This document shows, piece by piece, positions 1 to 8,235 of a stretch of DNA of 64,000 nt. The number at the start of each line of letters is the position of its first letter. The first letter of the stretch is position 1. The notes under the pieces were generated by a model. The model saw only the letters and a list, made by a program, of their open reading frames with translations, did not search any database and had not been told where the DNA came from. The position numbers were made by a program, and so were the translations under genes. The stretch spans positions 1-64,000 of the forward strand of contig JBASGW010000073.1 in assembly GCA_049653745.1 (NCBI GenBank). Reading direction: 5' to 3'. This DNA comes from CANDYO01 sp049653745. GTDB taxonomy: Bacteria > Pseudomonadota > Alphaproteobacteria > Rickettsiales > CANDYO01.

Positions 1-217
1 ATAATTGTCCAGACCAGAAGACTTTCTCAAAATTATCTACTTGTCTGGTAATTTTGTTAAGCAATAATGATTTATCTACAATAATTGCCCAGCTCCATAT
101 AGAGGCTAATAATAAAAGCAATAATACGGCTTTCACTATTATATCTGCTCCAGCTATTAATCCTAGAATTGATAAATCTGGTGCATGAGCAACATTAGTA
201 ACTAGTTCTTGATCCAT
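1..217 (-). CDS. tolQ: Tol-Pal system proton channel subunit TolQ, N-terminal part (gene runs off the window edge)
   Basis: Only the first 72 codons are inside the window. They encode a short polar N-terminus, a hydrophobic segment at about residues 20-45 containing WSWAIIVDK, and then an FEKVFWSGQL stretch. This pattern matches TolQ (SWAII followed by FWSG), which with TolR forms the inner-membrane proton channel that energises TolA and Pal during envelope constriction. The start codon is the ATG at 215-217, preceded by an AAGGA ribosome-binding site about eight bases upstream. ExbB or MotA relatives share the fold, but the FWSG motif favours TolQ. The rest of the gene, and probably tolR, lies to the left of the window. 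Confidence 0.82.
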   Translation of the reverse strand, partial: MDQELVTNVAHAPDLSILGLIAGADIIVKAVLLLLLLASIWSWAIIVDKSLLLNKITRQVDNFEKVFWSGQL

Positions 218-309
218 AAGTTTTTTCCTTTTAAATAAACTATAACTATATTTATTGAATATTTTCATCTAGCATATTAACATAATTATATAAATTTAAA
301 ATCACTATC

Positions 310-1038
310 ATGTTAAAAAAAGTTATAATTGGCATTACTTTAGATTGGGAAGACAGTCCTACATATTCTGTTATGCATCCTTGGTATGCTTTGCGTTGTA
401 ATTATGCAAGCTCTATTTCACAATTAGGTGGCGTAGCATTAGCTCTTCCATATGATATGCAGGCTATAGATCAATATTTAGAAATAATAGATGGATTAAT
501 GGTAACTGGAGGAGATTATGATTTATCTCCTGATGTATATGGTGAAGAGAGGCAGTTAGAAACTAGGATAATTAGAAACAATCGTACAGAATTTGAAATG
601 GCTTTAATCAAAGCAGCTCTAGCTAAAAACATTCCAATTTTGGCAATATGCGCAGGTCAACAGCTTCTTTGCGCCATGCATGGAGGTAAATTGCTGCAAG
701 ATATTCAAACAGCTTTTCCAGAGGTTATGAATCATGAGCAGAAAAGCTTAGGAATTCATATGTCAGAACCTTCTCATTCAATAAAAATTATTCCAGGAAC
801 TCTACTGCATAAAATTATAGCTAAAGATCAAATGATGGTTAATAGTTCTCATCACCAGGCAGTAAAATCAGTGGGAGATAATACAGTTATTTCAGCGGTG
901 GCTCTAGATGGTATAATTGAGGCTATTGAATTAACTAATTATGAGTTTGCTTTAGGAGTGGAGTGGCATCCAGAATATTTAGCAACTGATGAAGATAAGC
1001 TAATAGTGGAAGCTTTTATTAAGGCTGCCACTAAATAA
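310..1038 (+). CDS. Gamma-glutamyl-gamma-aminobutyrate hydrolase family protein (peptidase C26, PuuD-like)
   Basis: The 242-residue product is a class-I glutamine-amidotransferase-fold hydrolase. Visible motifs are TGGDYDLSP (66-74), the nucleophile elbow AICAGQQL with Cys114, and GVEWHPE with His220 and Glu222 completing the triad. Family members cleave gamma-glutamyl bonds, for example gamma-glutamyl-GABA in putrescine breakdown, in the cytoplasm. No other putrescine-pathway gene is nearby, so the real substrate may be another gamma-glutamyl compound. Length is normal for the family. It is transcribed away from tolQ and converges on the histidine kinase gene with only four bases between the stop codons. 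Confidence 0.88.
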   Translation: MLKKVIIGITLDWEDSPTYSVMHPWYALRCNYASSISQLGGVALALPYDMQAIDQYLEIIDGLMVTGGDYDLSPDVYGEERQLETRIIRNNRTEFEMALIKAALAKNIPILAICAGQQLLCAMHGGKLLQDIQTAFPEVMNHEQKSLGIHMSEPSHSIKIIPGTLLHKIIAKDQMMVNSSHHQAVKSVGDNTVISAVALDGIIEAIELTNYEFALGVEWHPEYLATDEDKLIVEAFIKAATK

Positions 1039-1042
1039 ATCC

Positions 1043-2332
1043 TTATAAGGGTAAAATAATAACTGCTTTTGCTCCTTGGAGAAGTTCGCTAGTTTCAAAA
1101 TAAATTTGACCTCCATGATTGCTAATAATATCGCGCGTTATTGCTAAACCTAGACCAACGCCTCCAGTTTCTTTATTTCTTGATTCTTCAAGGCGAAAGA
1201 AAGGCTTAAACACTTCTTCCCGCTTTTCTACAGGAATGCCTGGGCCATTATCATGAATTTCAATATGTATTGCATCATCAAGTTCGTAATATATTATTTT
1301 TACTTGGCTTCCATATTTAAAAGAATTATCTAGTAAATTCTGGAAACATCTTTTTATTGAATCAATTTGTAAGGGTATTTTTATATCTTTCTTAGAGTGC
1401 AGCTCTATATCAAGCTGTTGTTGAATATATGGGGTGATTATTCTTGCTAAGAATTTAGAAATCCATACAACTTTCTCTGTTTCTTTTATATCTCTGCCAC
1501 TTGCAAAGTTAAGATAAGAATTAATCATGGTTTCCATGTCGTTAATATCTTCAAGCAGGGCTCCTGAATCTTCATCTTTACTCATTGCTAATTGCAGTTT
1601 CATCCTTGTAAGGGGAGTTCTTAGGTCATGAGACACCCCGGCAAGCATTTCTGTTCGATAATTCATTTGTCTTTCTATTCTTTCCTTCATTTTTAGGAAA
1701 GCAGCGGCAGCTTTTCTAATTTCTTTGGCGCCTTCAGGTTTTAAAGATATATTATGTTGACCTTTACCAAAGCGATCTGCAGCTCTAGCTAATTTTATAA
1801 TGGGTCTAATTTGGTTACGAGCAAAAAGGATAGAAAGAAAAATAAAAATAATACTGCTTCCCATCATCCATAAAATAAAAATATAGGTAGTGGGGTTGTT
1901 TATTCTTTTGCTGTTAGTCTGAAACTGATGGATATTTTTGTTATTTAAAATTTCTATTTGAATATCATCATCATCATTTATAAATTTAATTTTCATGGGG
2001 AGGGAAAAATTCTCTTTTAGTGAGCCATAAAGAAATTCAGCATTGGGATCAAAATATTCTACAAACTCCTTCGTGGGTAGTTTTTTTATATTATATTGAA
2101 TGCCTATTCTATTATAGATCAATTTCTTATTATCTTCTGGAATATTTTGCTTGTTCAAATCAAAAATCATCTGAATATCGTTAGAAAGTGATAAAGACAT
2201 ATTTTTACTAACGCTAACCCAGTGACGATTATAAAATATATAAGTGGCAATTGTCTGAGCAAACACTATGGGTAAGACTATAATTAAAATAAACCTTACA
2301 AATAGAGAAGATGGTATTAGTTTTTTAAACAT
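1043..2332 (-). CDS. Two-component sensor histidine kinase, EnvZ-like
   Basis: The 429-residue inner-membrane kinase has TM1 at about 10-34, a periplasmic sensor of about 110 residues, TM2 at about 149-170 and a HAMP linker (171-225). The HisKA phospho-acceptor box is VSHDLRTPLTRMK with His235. The ATPase domain follows, with N box NLLDNSFKYG (332-341), G1 DNGPGIP (361-367), F box FKPFFR and G2 GGVGLGLAI (390-398). All catalytic boxes are intact, so it should be active. The HDLRTPLTRMKLQ box is EnvZ type, but no OmpR partner is adjacent. It starts three bases after the exported dioxygenase-like gene and is probably co-transcribed with it, so the two may share a periplasmic signal. Confidence 0.9.
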   Translation of the reverse strand: MFKKLIPSSLFVRFILIIVLPIVFAQTIATYIFYNRHWVSVSKNMSLSLSNDIQMIFDLNKQNIPEDNKKLIYNRIGIQYNIKKLPTKEFVEYFDPNAEFLYGSLKENFSLPMKIKFINDDDDIQIEILNNKNIHQFQTNSKRINNPTTYIFILWMMGSSIIFIFLSILFARNQIRPIIKLARAADRFGKGQHNISLKPEGAKEIRKAAAAFLKMKERIERQMNYRTEMLAGVSHDLRTPLTRMKLQLAMSKDEDSGALLEDINDMETMINSYLNFASGRDIKETEKVVWISKFLARIITPYIQQQLDIELHSKKDIKIPLQIDSIKRCFQNLLDNSFKYGSQVKIIYYELDDAIHIEIHDNGPGIPVEKREEVFKPFFRLEESRNKETGGVGLGLAITRDIISNHGGQIYFETSELLQGAKAVIILPL

Positions 2333-2335
2333 GTT

Positions 2336-2983
2336 TTAATATTCTTTATAGGGTATTTTTTGCTTTAAAGTTATGTCAATAAAGTATATTTGAACTCCAT
2401 CTTTATCAACTCCTCCAGGGACAGCTATTATTTTTTCTTGCTTTAGATGTTTTGAAACATGATGGTCGTTAATTATGCTTTCTCCTTCTCTAAGGAAATA
2501 AATCTTAGAAGCGAAATTTTTTAATATAGGATGTTCAATTCTAAAATTAATATGTGCTGTGGTTTTTCCTATGCTTCCAGGCATTATTGAAATAAAATTA
2601 AACCTACCTAGATTGTCGCTATTAGTAACTCCTGTGCCGGTAAAGTTAGGATCCATCCATTTTGCTTTATGTTTATGTTTTGTTTCATACTGTATATATC
2701 CCGCTTTATTGGCTTGCCAGATAAATATTTTTCCATCATTGATAGGCACGCAATTGGCATCCATTAATCTGCCATAAATAACAATTTTTTGTCCCTCTGC
2801 TTTATAAAAGCTATTTTCAGCAGAGCGCGCAAGATTATTGGTGGGATTAAATTTGGCAGGAAGGCTAGTATTATCTTTAATCTCAGGATAAGGGGAACAT
2901 TTGATTAAATATGGATCAACTGGCACTGAAGCAAAAACTTTAGCTGATAAAATAAGGCTTAAAAAAACAATTATTATACGCAT
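2336..2983 (-). CDS. Exported intradiol ring-cleavage dioxygenase-like protein, probably lacking iron ligands
   Basis: A signal peptide (residues 1-18, cut after KVFA) precedes a domain resembling the protocatechuate 3,4-dioxygenase/intradiol fold. The fold markers are GRLMDANCVPI, then IFIWQANKAGYI, DPNFTGTGVT, NLGRFNFISIMPG and AHINFRI. In catalytic members the non-haem iron is held by two Tyr and two His, found in GxY, PGxYP and HIH contexts. Here the GYI tyrosine remains, but the second Tyr context reads MPGSIGK and HIH reads HIN, so two of four ligands appear lost. It is more likely a binding protein or scaffold than a dioxygenase. It is probably the first gene of a unit with the histidine kinase, three bases downstream; a GGA-type ribosome-binding site precedes the ATG. 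Confidence 0.72.
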   Translation of the reverse strand: MRIIIVFLSLILSAKVFASVPVDPYLIKCSPYPEIKDNTSLPAKFNPTNNLARSAENSFYKAEGQKIVIYGRLMDANCVPINDGKIFIWQANKAGYIQYETKHKHKAKWMDPNFTGTGVTNSDNLGRFNFISIMPGSIGKTTAHINFRIEHPILKNFASKIYFLREGESIINDHHVSKHLKQEKIIAVPGGVDKDGVQIYFIDITLKQKIPYKEY

Positions 2984-3103
2984 GTTCTAATCCATTTTTG
3001 GTCTGTATTTTTAATTATGATAACATTAAAATAGTTTCTTGCAAATTATAGATGCTTAAATTTTTTATCAACTCATTATTTTTGTGAGTAGAGGAATTTT
3101 AAA

Positions 3104-3862
3104 CTAGAGTAAAGCTTCTTCAATTGCTTTGTAAATAAATTCTAGATCCTGCGGTTGAGATAGATTATGTCCTGAGTTTTTAAGCAAAGTTATTCTAACA
3201 TTTTTGCTTGTTACCTGTTGAGCAATTCTAATGGTAGTACTAAAGGGCACGTCTTTATCTTCCATCCCATGAATTAAATGAATAGGTGCGTCTATAAGAA
3301 TTTTTTTATCTAATAATAGATGCTGCCTTGAATCAAATACTAAATTAGAACTGATTAGATAGGCATCTTGGCAGAATTCATTTCTATAAAGCAGGGGTTG
3401 TTTGGCAAGTAATTGCTCTTTTTGTTGATTAGACAAGCAATTCCAAATTAATTCTTCAGTAAAATCTGGGGCTGCCGCTAAGCCAATTAAAGCGGCTATT
3501 CTTGCAGGTCTTGCTATAGCAGCAAGTAACATAATCCAGCCACCCATGCTCGAGCCAATAAGAATTTGTGGTTTATCGGTTAATTGATCGATAACATCAA
3601 GTGTTTCTTTCAGCCATGAATCTATGCTACCTTCTATGAATTCTCCAGATGAAGATCCATGACCAGAATAATCAAATTTTATAAAATCAAGATCATTTTT
3701 TTCAGCATAGGCTGAAATTGCTTGGGCCTTGGTGCCATTCATATCTGATTTAAAGCCACCTAAAAAAATAATGCCTTGTTTGTTATTTTTGCTTGTGGAT
3801 GTTTTGTGATATGCTGTAAAGTGCTGGTTAGAAGAATGATATAATTTCTGGTAATTATTCAT
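3104..3862 (-). CDS. Alpha/beta hydrolase family protein (serine esterase/thioesterase-like)
   Basis: The 252-residue cytoplasmic hydrolase has an oxyanion region FLGGFKSDM (33-41), strand and turn FDYSGHGSSSG (63-73), nucleophile elbow GSSMGG with Ser105, acid Asp204 in HGMEDKDVP, and His232 in NSGHNLS. The complete triad argues for an active serine hydrolase. Layout and size resemble ABHD10-type acyl-thioesterases and rickettsial alpha/beta hydrolases, but the substrate cannot be read from sequence. It has its own intergenic region on both sides and diverges from the glycosyltransferase gene across only 30 bases. Confidence 0.88.
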   Translation of the reverse strand: MNNYQKLYHSSNQHFTAYHKTSTSKNNKQGIIFLGGFKSDMNGTKAQAISAYAEKNDLDFIKFDYSGHGSSSGEFIEGSIDSWLKETLDVIDQLTDKPQILIGSSMGGWIMLLAAIARPARIAALIGLAAAPDFTEELIWNCLSNQQKEQLLAKQPLLYRNEFCQDAYLISSNLVFDSRQHLLLDKKILIDAPIHLIHGMEDKDVPFSTTIRIAQQVTSKNVRITLLKNSGHNLSQPQDLEFIYKAIEEALL

Positions 3863-3892
3863 AATATGTGGCTCAAGTTAAATTAGGTTTAG

Positions 3893-5068
3893 ATGTTAGT
3901 TAAAAAAATAATAAAACAAAAACAAGATTATGTAACTAAAAAACCAGGAATCCTGCAAGTTTTACCTAAACTAGTATCAGGGGGAGTGGAAAGAGAGGTT
4001 GTAGATACAGCCAAAGCTATAGCCAAAGAAGGTTATAGATCGTATGTGGCTTCAGCTGGAGGTGCATTAGTGAGTCAGCTTACCAGAGAAGGTTCCTATC
4101 ATTTGCAGTTAAAATTAGATAGCAAAAACCCTCTAATAATTATTTATAATATTTTTAAACTGAAAAAAATTATTGAAGATAATGATATTGATATTGTGCA
4201 TGCTCAATCTAGAGCTCCGGGTTGGAGTGCATATTTTGCTTCAAAGTTTACCAAATGTCATTTTATTACTACTATTCATGGAGCTCATGGCACCAAAGGA
4301 TTTTTTAAAAAGCTCTATAACAGCGTGATTGTTAAGGGAGAAAAAATTATAGTAGTTTCAAAATATATAGCCGAATATGCTAAAGAACATTATCAATTTG
4401 ATCACCAAAAAATTGAATTAATCAATTGTGGTACAGACTTAGATAACTTCAATTATGATACCTTGAGCAAAAATAGAATTATGGATTTAGCTGATAAATT
4501 AAAAATCCCTCTGGATAAATCTATAATTATGTTACCAGGAAGGTTGGTTAGAAGTAAAGGTCATTTATTTTTACTTGAAGCGATAAAGCAATTACCTAAG
4601 AATTCTGTAATCTGCCTGTTTGTTGGGGATATTTCTAAGCAGTCAAGCTATATTAAAGAGCTAAGTAATAAAATTAAAGAATATGGGTTGGAAGATACAG
4701 TTATGTTTACTAAGAATGTTCTAGATATGCCAGCAATCTATGGTTTATCAGATATAGTGGCATGCGTTTCAACCAAGCCAGAAGCTTTTGGTCTAGTTTC
4801 TATTGAAGCTCAGGCGATGGGGCGTTTAGTTATTGCCTGTAATATGGGAGGAATAAAAGAAACCATTATTGATCAACAAACCGGTTGGTTAATTGAGCCC
4901 AATAATACCAAGCAATTAGCTGAAACAATCACCAAATTATTGCAGATTAAAAATTTAGAAAGGCTTAGGATTGCTAGATCAGCAAGGGATAATGTCCAGC
5001 AAAATTTTTCTCTTGCAAGCATGTGTAAAAAGATTATATATGTCTATAATAAAATTCTAGGTATTTAA
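3893..5068 (+). CDS. Glycosyltransferase family 4 (GT-B fold)
   Basis: The 391-residue product has the GT4 arrangement: an N-terminal acceptor domain starting LQVLPKLVSGGVERE (21-35) and a C-terminal nucleotide-sugar domain with MLPGRLVRSKGH (213-224) and the E-x7-E motif EAFGLVSIE (Glu297, Glu305). There is no signal peptide or membrane segment, so it probably acts at the cytoplasmic face of the inner membrane on a lipid-linked or LPS-core acceptor. It is followed after 18 bases by two paralogous membrane-anchored genes on the same strand, so co-transcription is likely. The donor and acceptor sugars are unknown. Confidence 0.9.
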   Translation: MLVKKIIKQKQDYVTKKPGILQVLPKLVSGGVEREVVDTAKAIAKEGYRSYVASAGGALVSQLTREGSYHLQLKLDSKNPLIIIYNIFKLKKIIEDNDIDIVHAQSRAPGWSAYFASKFTKCHFITTIHGAHGTKGFFKKLYNSVIVKGEKIIVVSKYIAEYAKEHYQFDHQKIELINCGTDLDNFNYDTLSKNRIMDLADKLKIPLDKSIIMLPGRLVRSKGHLFLLEAIKQLPKNSVICLFVGDISKQSSYIKELSNKIKEYGLEDTVMFTKNVLDMPAIYGLSDIVACVSTKPEAFGLVSIEAQAMGRLVIACNMGGIKETIIDQQTGWLIEPNNTKQLAETITKLLQIKNLERLRIARSARDNVQQNFSLASMCKKIIYVYNKILGI

Positions 5069-5086
5069 TTTTAATTAAGGATTTCT

Positions 5087-5833
5087 ATGAAAGCTTCTTG
5101 TGGATGTAATAGATCAAATATGGCAGGGAAGTTAGCTAAAGAAGCTGTAACTCATGCTACAGGTAATGAAGCGGCTGGAAGCATAGTAGAAGGAATTGTG
5201 AGTGCTGCAACTTGTAAAACAAATGCCAAAATTATGGTGCCAACTGCATTAGGAGCTGTTAATGAAGTAGCTACAATAAGCTATTCATATATCTATGCAT
5301 TTTTGGTTGGAGGGGTGGCAGCTGTTGCTTCGTTCTTTAATTTTTATAAAGTTAAAAAATCTCTCTTAGAAGAATGTCCTATTGATTGGGCATATAAGCC
5401 AGTTGCTTTATCAAAAAAAGATTTTCTTAATAAAACCTCTGCAACAAAAATTGAATCTTCAGCTAAAATGAAGGGCACTGTCGGTAGCGATTTTATGGCT
5501 GCGTCTTCTGAGGGGAGCAAAATATTTGCTATTAATGGTGCAGATTATTTAGTTTCTGGCCCTGGGAAGGATCAGTTTTACTTTAGCCTTTGCAACACGG
5601 AAGAAATTGATATTATTAAAAAATTTGATCCTAAAATGGATAAAATATTTTTCTTTTGTACTCAAAATAAAATTATACAAGAAAATATTTCTATTTGTCA
5701 TCAGCAACAAGATGATATTGATCTTACTTTTATTAAAGTTCAAGGAAATGAAAAGACTTCAGTAATTGCCTTACTTGGAAATATTGAAATTACAACAGAT
5801 GATATAGTATTAAACCAAAGTTGGGAAAATTAA
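5087..5833 (+). CDS. Membrane-anchored protein of unknown function, first of two tandem paralogues with a serralysin-C-terminus-like domain
   Basis: I do not recognise a named family. The first 60 residues are small-residue-rich (several Ala, Gly and Cys) and are followed by one membrane segment (about 65-88, YIYAFLVGGVAAVASFF) and a C-terminal domain (about 125-248). That domain contains GSKIFAINGADYLVSG, KDQFYFSLC, IIKKFDPKMDKIFFFC and a final IALLGNIEI-type strand. The order G..DYLVSGxGxDxFYFS..IIxxFDPxxDKI resembles the C-terminal part of serralysin/RTX beta-rolls, but the nonapeptide calcium repeats are missing. The same pattern recurs in the next gene, so the pair arose by duplication. 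An AAGGA ribosome-binding site lies six bases before the ATG. Confidence 0.7.
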   Translation: MKASCGCNRSNMAGKLAKEAVTHATGNEAAGSIVEGIVSAATCKTNAKIMVPTALGAVNEVATISYSYIYAFLVGGVAAVASFFNFYKVKKSLLEECPIDWAYKPVALSKKDFLNKTSATKIESSAKMKGTVGSDFMAASSEGSKIFAINGADYLVSGPGKDQFYFSLCNTEEIDIIKKFDPKMDKIFFFCTQNKIIQENISICHQQQDDIDLTFIKVQGNEKTSVIALLGNIEITTDDIVLNQSWEN

Positions 5834-5847
5834 AGGAGCTCTTTAAA

Positions 5848-6426
5848 ATGACAAATTTTTTAAAATCTAGAATGGTAAAATTTTGTATAGCTGAATTGAT
5901 ATTGGCTATTATAGTGATTTCTGCTTATTTTTATTATAAAGATTATAAGGCTAATTTAGTTCCTTATGAGCCTTTTGCTATAACTGCTAATGGTTTAACT
6001 CTTAACGCTATTCCAGCTGCTCCTATAATGGAAGGTATGGCTGAAGGTGATTTAATGATTGCAGCGCCTGAGGGGAGTAAAATATTTGCTAAAGGTGGTT
6101 TAAATTACGTTGTTGCTAATGCAACTGGTATGGATGAAATTTATTATAGCTTATGCAGCACAAAAATTATTGATGGCAAAGTTAATGTTGTAGAAAATTT
6201 TAATCCAAGCCAAGATAAGCTAATAATTTTTTGTGGTCATCATGAAATTAAGCCTGAAGAAATTAAAATTATTCATACTGAGTTCCAAAATATTCCGATC
6301 ACTTATGTGCATGTGATTGGTCAGCACCAAGATACTGCTATTGCACTATTGGGTAATATAGATATAAAAAGTGAAGATATTATCTTAAATCAGCGTTGGG
6401 ATGCTACATCTACCATAGTTAAATAA
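5848..6426 (+). CDS. Membrane-anchored protein of unknown function, second tandem paralogue
   Basis: I place the start at ATG 5848 (192 residues) because AAAGGAG sits nine bases upstream. A longer reading from TTG 5821 would overlap the previous gene and has no ribosome-binding site. One N-terminal membrane segment (about residues 10-30) leaves the rest outside the cytoplasm. The distal domain matches the preceding protein: EGSKIFAKGGLNYVV, DEIYYSLCS, VENFNPSQDKLIIFCG, AIALLGNIDI, EDIILNQRW. Paired cysteines (SLC and FxC) are conserved between the paralogues, which suggests a disulfide. It is probably translated with its neighbour. Function is unknown. Confidence 0.72.
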   Translation: MTNFLKSRMVKFCIAELILAIIVISAYFYYKDYKANLVPYEPFAITANGLTLNAIPAAPIMEGMAEGDLMIAAPEGSKIFAKGGLNYVVANATGMDEIYYSLCSTKIIDGKVNVVENFNPSQDKLIIFCGHHEIKPEEIKIIHTEFQNIPITYVHVIGQHQDTAIALLGNIDIKSEDIILNQRWDATSTIVK

Positions 6427-6682
6427 TCAATTTATAGATAATTGTTCTTGTAATGTAATAAGAGTGATTCATGCAATAGAGAATTTAAATAAGAAGCCTT
6501 ATAAATGCTAATTTGTAGTATTAAGGTAAGGATTTTTATCTTAAAAATTGAATAAAATTTTGCGGTCTCGCTTTTTTCTGGCTGGTTGCAAAAACATGAT
6601 TAGTTTTGCTTTATCAAACAATAGAGTTTACAATTATGCATCTAGATTAAATATGAATAATGTTATTATAGGGAATAATTTT

Positions 6683-7879
6683 ATGCAATTTATTAAGAAT
6701 CTTTTTGTTTTTAGTTTACTCATTTTATTGATAGCTTCTTGCACTCATAAGAATCCTGAATATGATCAAATGAGGGAAATTTATAATAAATATAATGATA
6801 ACGGTCACTTCACCTACTCAAAAGAATCAGTTAAAGTTTTACATGAATTAGCAGCGAAGGGATTTTGTCCTGCAGACATACAGCTTGGTAATTTAAATAG
6901 AGACGCTAAAAATTATATCAAAGCAAAGGAATGGTATAAAAAATCTTTATCACATGGATGTTATGATTTAGGCCATGTTGGCGTAATGAATGAATTTATT
7001 GATTTAACTGAAAAGTCGAGTAATGGAGACTATAGTGCTGCAAACAAACTTGGTGAAATCTATTATGGACAAAAAGATAAAGCTCTTGCCTTGCAATGGT
7101 TTAAAAAAGCTCTAGAGGGTGGATATGTTAATGCTAAATACAATATTGGGTTGGTATATTTTTATGGTGGAGATGGGGTTAAGAAGGATCACGCTCAAGC
7201 ACTAAAATATTTTCAGCCATTAGCCCAAGAAGGAGATGTCAATTCTCAAATCAAGATGGGGCAGATTTATTTTGATAATGACGGAGTGATTCCTAATTAC
7301 ACATTAGCAAAAGAATGGTTTGAAAAAGCTGAAAATTCTGGCAAACAATTTCCTGTAGCTGAATTTGGTTGGGTCAACCTTCAAGGATTAAAACCTCTTA
7401 AAACTATCTATGATCCTAAATTAACTGATTTGGAGGCGCATATATACGTACAATCTAGATTAGGCTACATGTATTATTATGGATTAGGTACAACAAAAAA
7501 CTACACCCAAGCTAAACTTTGGTTAGAAAAAGTAAAAGGTAATAGCAGTATTTGTAAAGCTCTAAACTATATCCAAGATAAATATTGGTTAGAAGAAGTA
7601 AAAAATAATAGTAACTTTTCTAAAGCTTTACTTATCACTATTAATAACGATGGTGGTTATGGAGTTAATCAAAATAAGGCTCTAGCAAACAAGCTTTTTA
7701 TGGAATTAGCTCGTGATCTTTTATCAAAAAATCTTTATGACTTTGTTAAATCTTTATCAAAAGAAAAATTAGATAAAATTATTGCTGTTTTCTCTAAAGA
7801 ATTAGCAAAAGAGGCTTCAATTTCTACAACAACAGTTATACCATCTATGGTTAGCTCCATATCTGCAGTAACTAACTAA
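6683..7879 (+). CDS. Sel1-repeat lipoprotein
   Basis: The reading frame is open from TTG 6548, but I choose ATG 6683 (398 residues). From there the protein starts with a lipoprotein signal peptide whose lipobox is LIASC (Cys about residue 20), and an AGGG lies nine bases upstream. Several Sel1/TPR-like helical pairs follow, for example AANKLGEIYYGQKDKALALQ, NAKYNIGLVYFYGG, QIKMGQIYFDNDG and RLGYMYYYGLGTTKN. Sel1 proteins are protein-interaction solenoids, often virulence-associated in intracellular bacteria. Around residues 270-320 a segment is imperfectly duplicated (KLWLEKVKGNSS and KYWLEEVKNNSN), suggesting local repeat growth. It should be anchored in the envelope by its lipidated cysteine. 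Confidence 0.85.
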   Translation: MQFIKNLFVFSLLILLIASCTHKNPEYDQMREIYNKYNDNGHFTYSKESVKVLHELAAKGFCPADIQLGNLNRDAKNYIKAKEWYKKSLSHGCYDLGHVGVMNEFIDLTEKSSNGDYSAANKLGEIYYGQKDKALALQWFKKALEGGYVNAKYNIGLVYFYGGDGVKKDHAQALKYFQPLAQEGDVNSQIKMGQIYFDNDGVIPNYTLAKEWFEKAENSGKQFPVAEFGWVNLQGLKPLKTIYDPKLTDLEAHIYVQSRLGYMYYYGLGTTKNYTQAKLWLEKVKGNSSICKALNYIQDKYWLEEVKNNSNFSKALLITINNDGGYGVNQNKALANKLFMELARDLLSKNLYDFVKSLSKEKLDKIIAVFSKELAKEASISTTTVIPSMVSSISAVTN

Positions 7880-8235
7880 ATGTATAAATTTATAGCATTA
7901 TATGTAAGGTGCGCAAGAAGTAGCAAAATAGTAAAAATGAGTTAGTTGATAATAAGTAAAGATATCTATATAAATAATTTACTAGAGCCTTTTATATTGG
8001 CAACAATAAAGAAAAGCTCTACTTCACAATTAATATATTTTATTTAGCAGTGGTTATTGACACATATATAAATATACATTAACTTCTAGAAGTTTATGCA
8101 CTAGTATTAGGGTGTTAGGAAATTTTGTGTTATTTTATATAACAATTCTCACTTATTTATTCTCTATTCTTTGTAATCATAAGCATATCTTTTTTCTTAT
8201 TAAAAATTTCTATAACAACTTTATAAGGTTTTTTT
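7880..8235. other. Intergenic region upstream of the EamA transporter
   Basis: There is no convincing open reading frame here; it is highly AT-rich. It holds a candidate promoter overlapping a perfect palindrome, listed separately. No hairpin followed by a T run was found directly after the Sel1 gene. Confidence 0.5.
8057..8094 (+). promoter_or_regulatory. Candidate promoter with an overlapping 14-bp palindromic operator
   Basis: A perfect -35 box TTGACA (8057-8062) is followed after 17 bases by a weak -10 TAACTT (8080-8085). Across and just beyond the -10 lies the perfect palindrome AACTTCTAGAAGTT (8081-8094), a typical place for a dimeric repressor to bind. It is about 140 bases upstream of the EamA transporter, the only gene it could serve. 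The -10 match is poor, so the promoter itself is uncertain; the palindrome is certain. Confidence 0.4.

Noticed and set aside
5821..5847. Longer start of the second tandem paralogue, overlapping the first
   Set aside because: The AAAGGAG site is correctly spaced only for ATG 5848.
6548..6682. Longer N-terminus for the Sel1 protein from TTG 6548
   Set aside because: It would bury the lipoprotein signal peptide that begins at ATG 6683, and no ribosome-binding site precedes the TTG.
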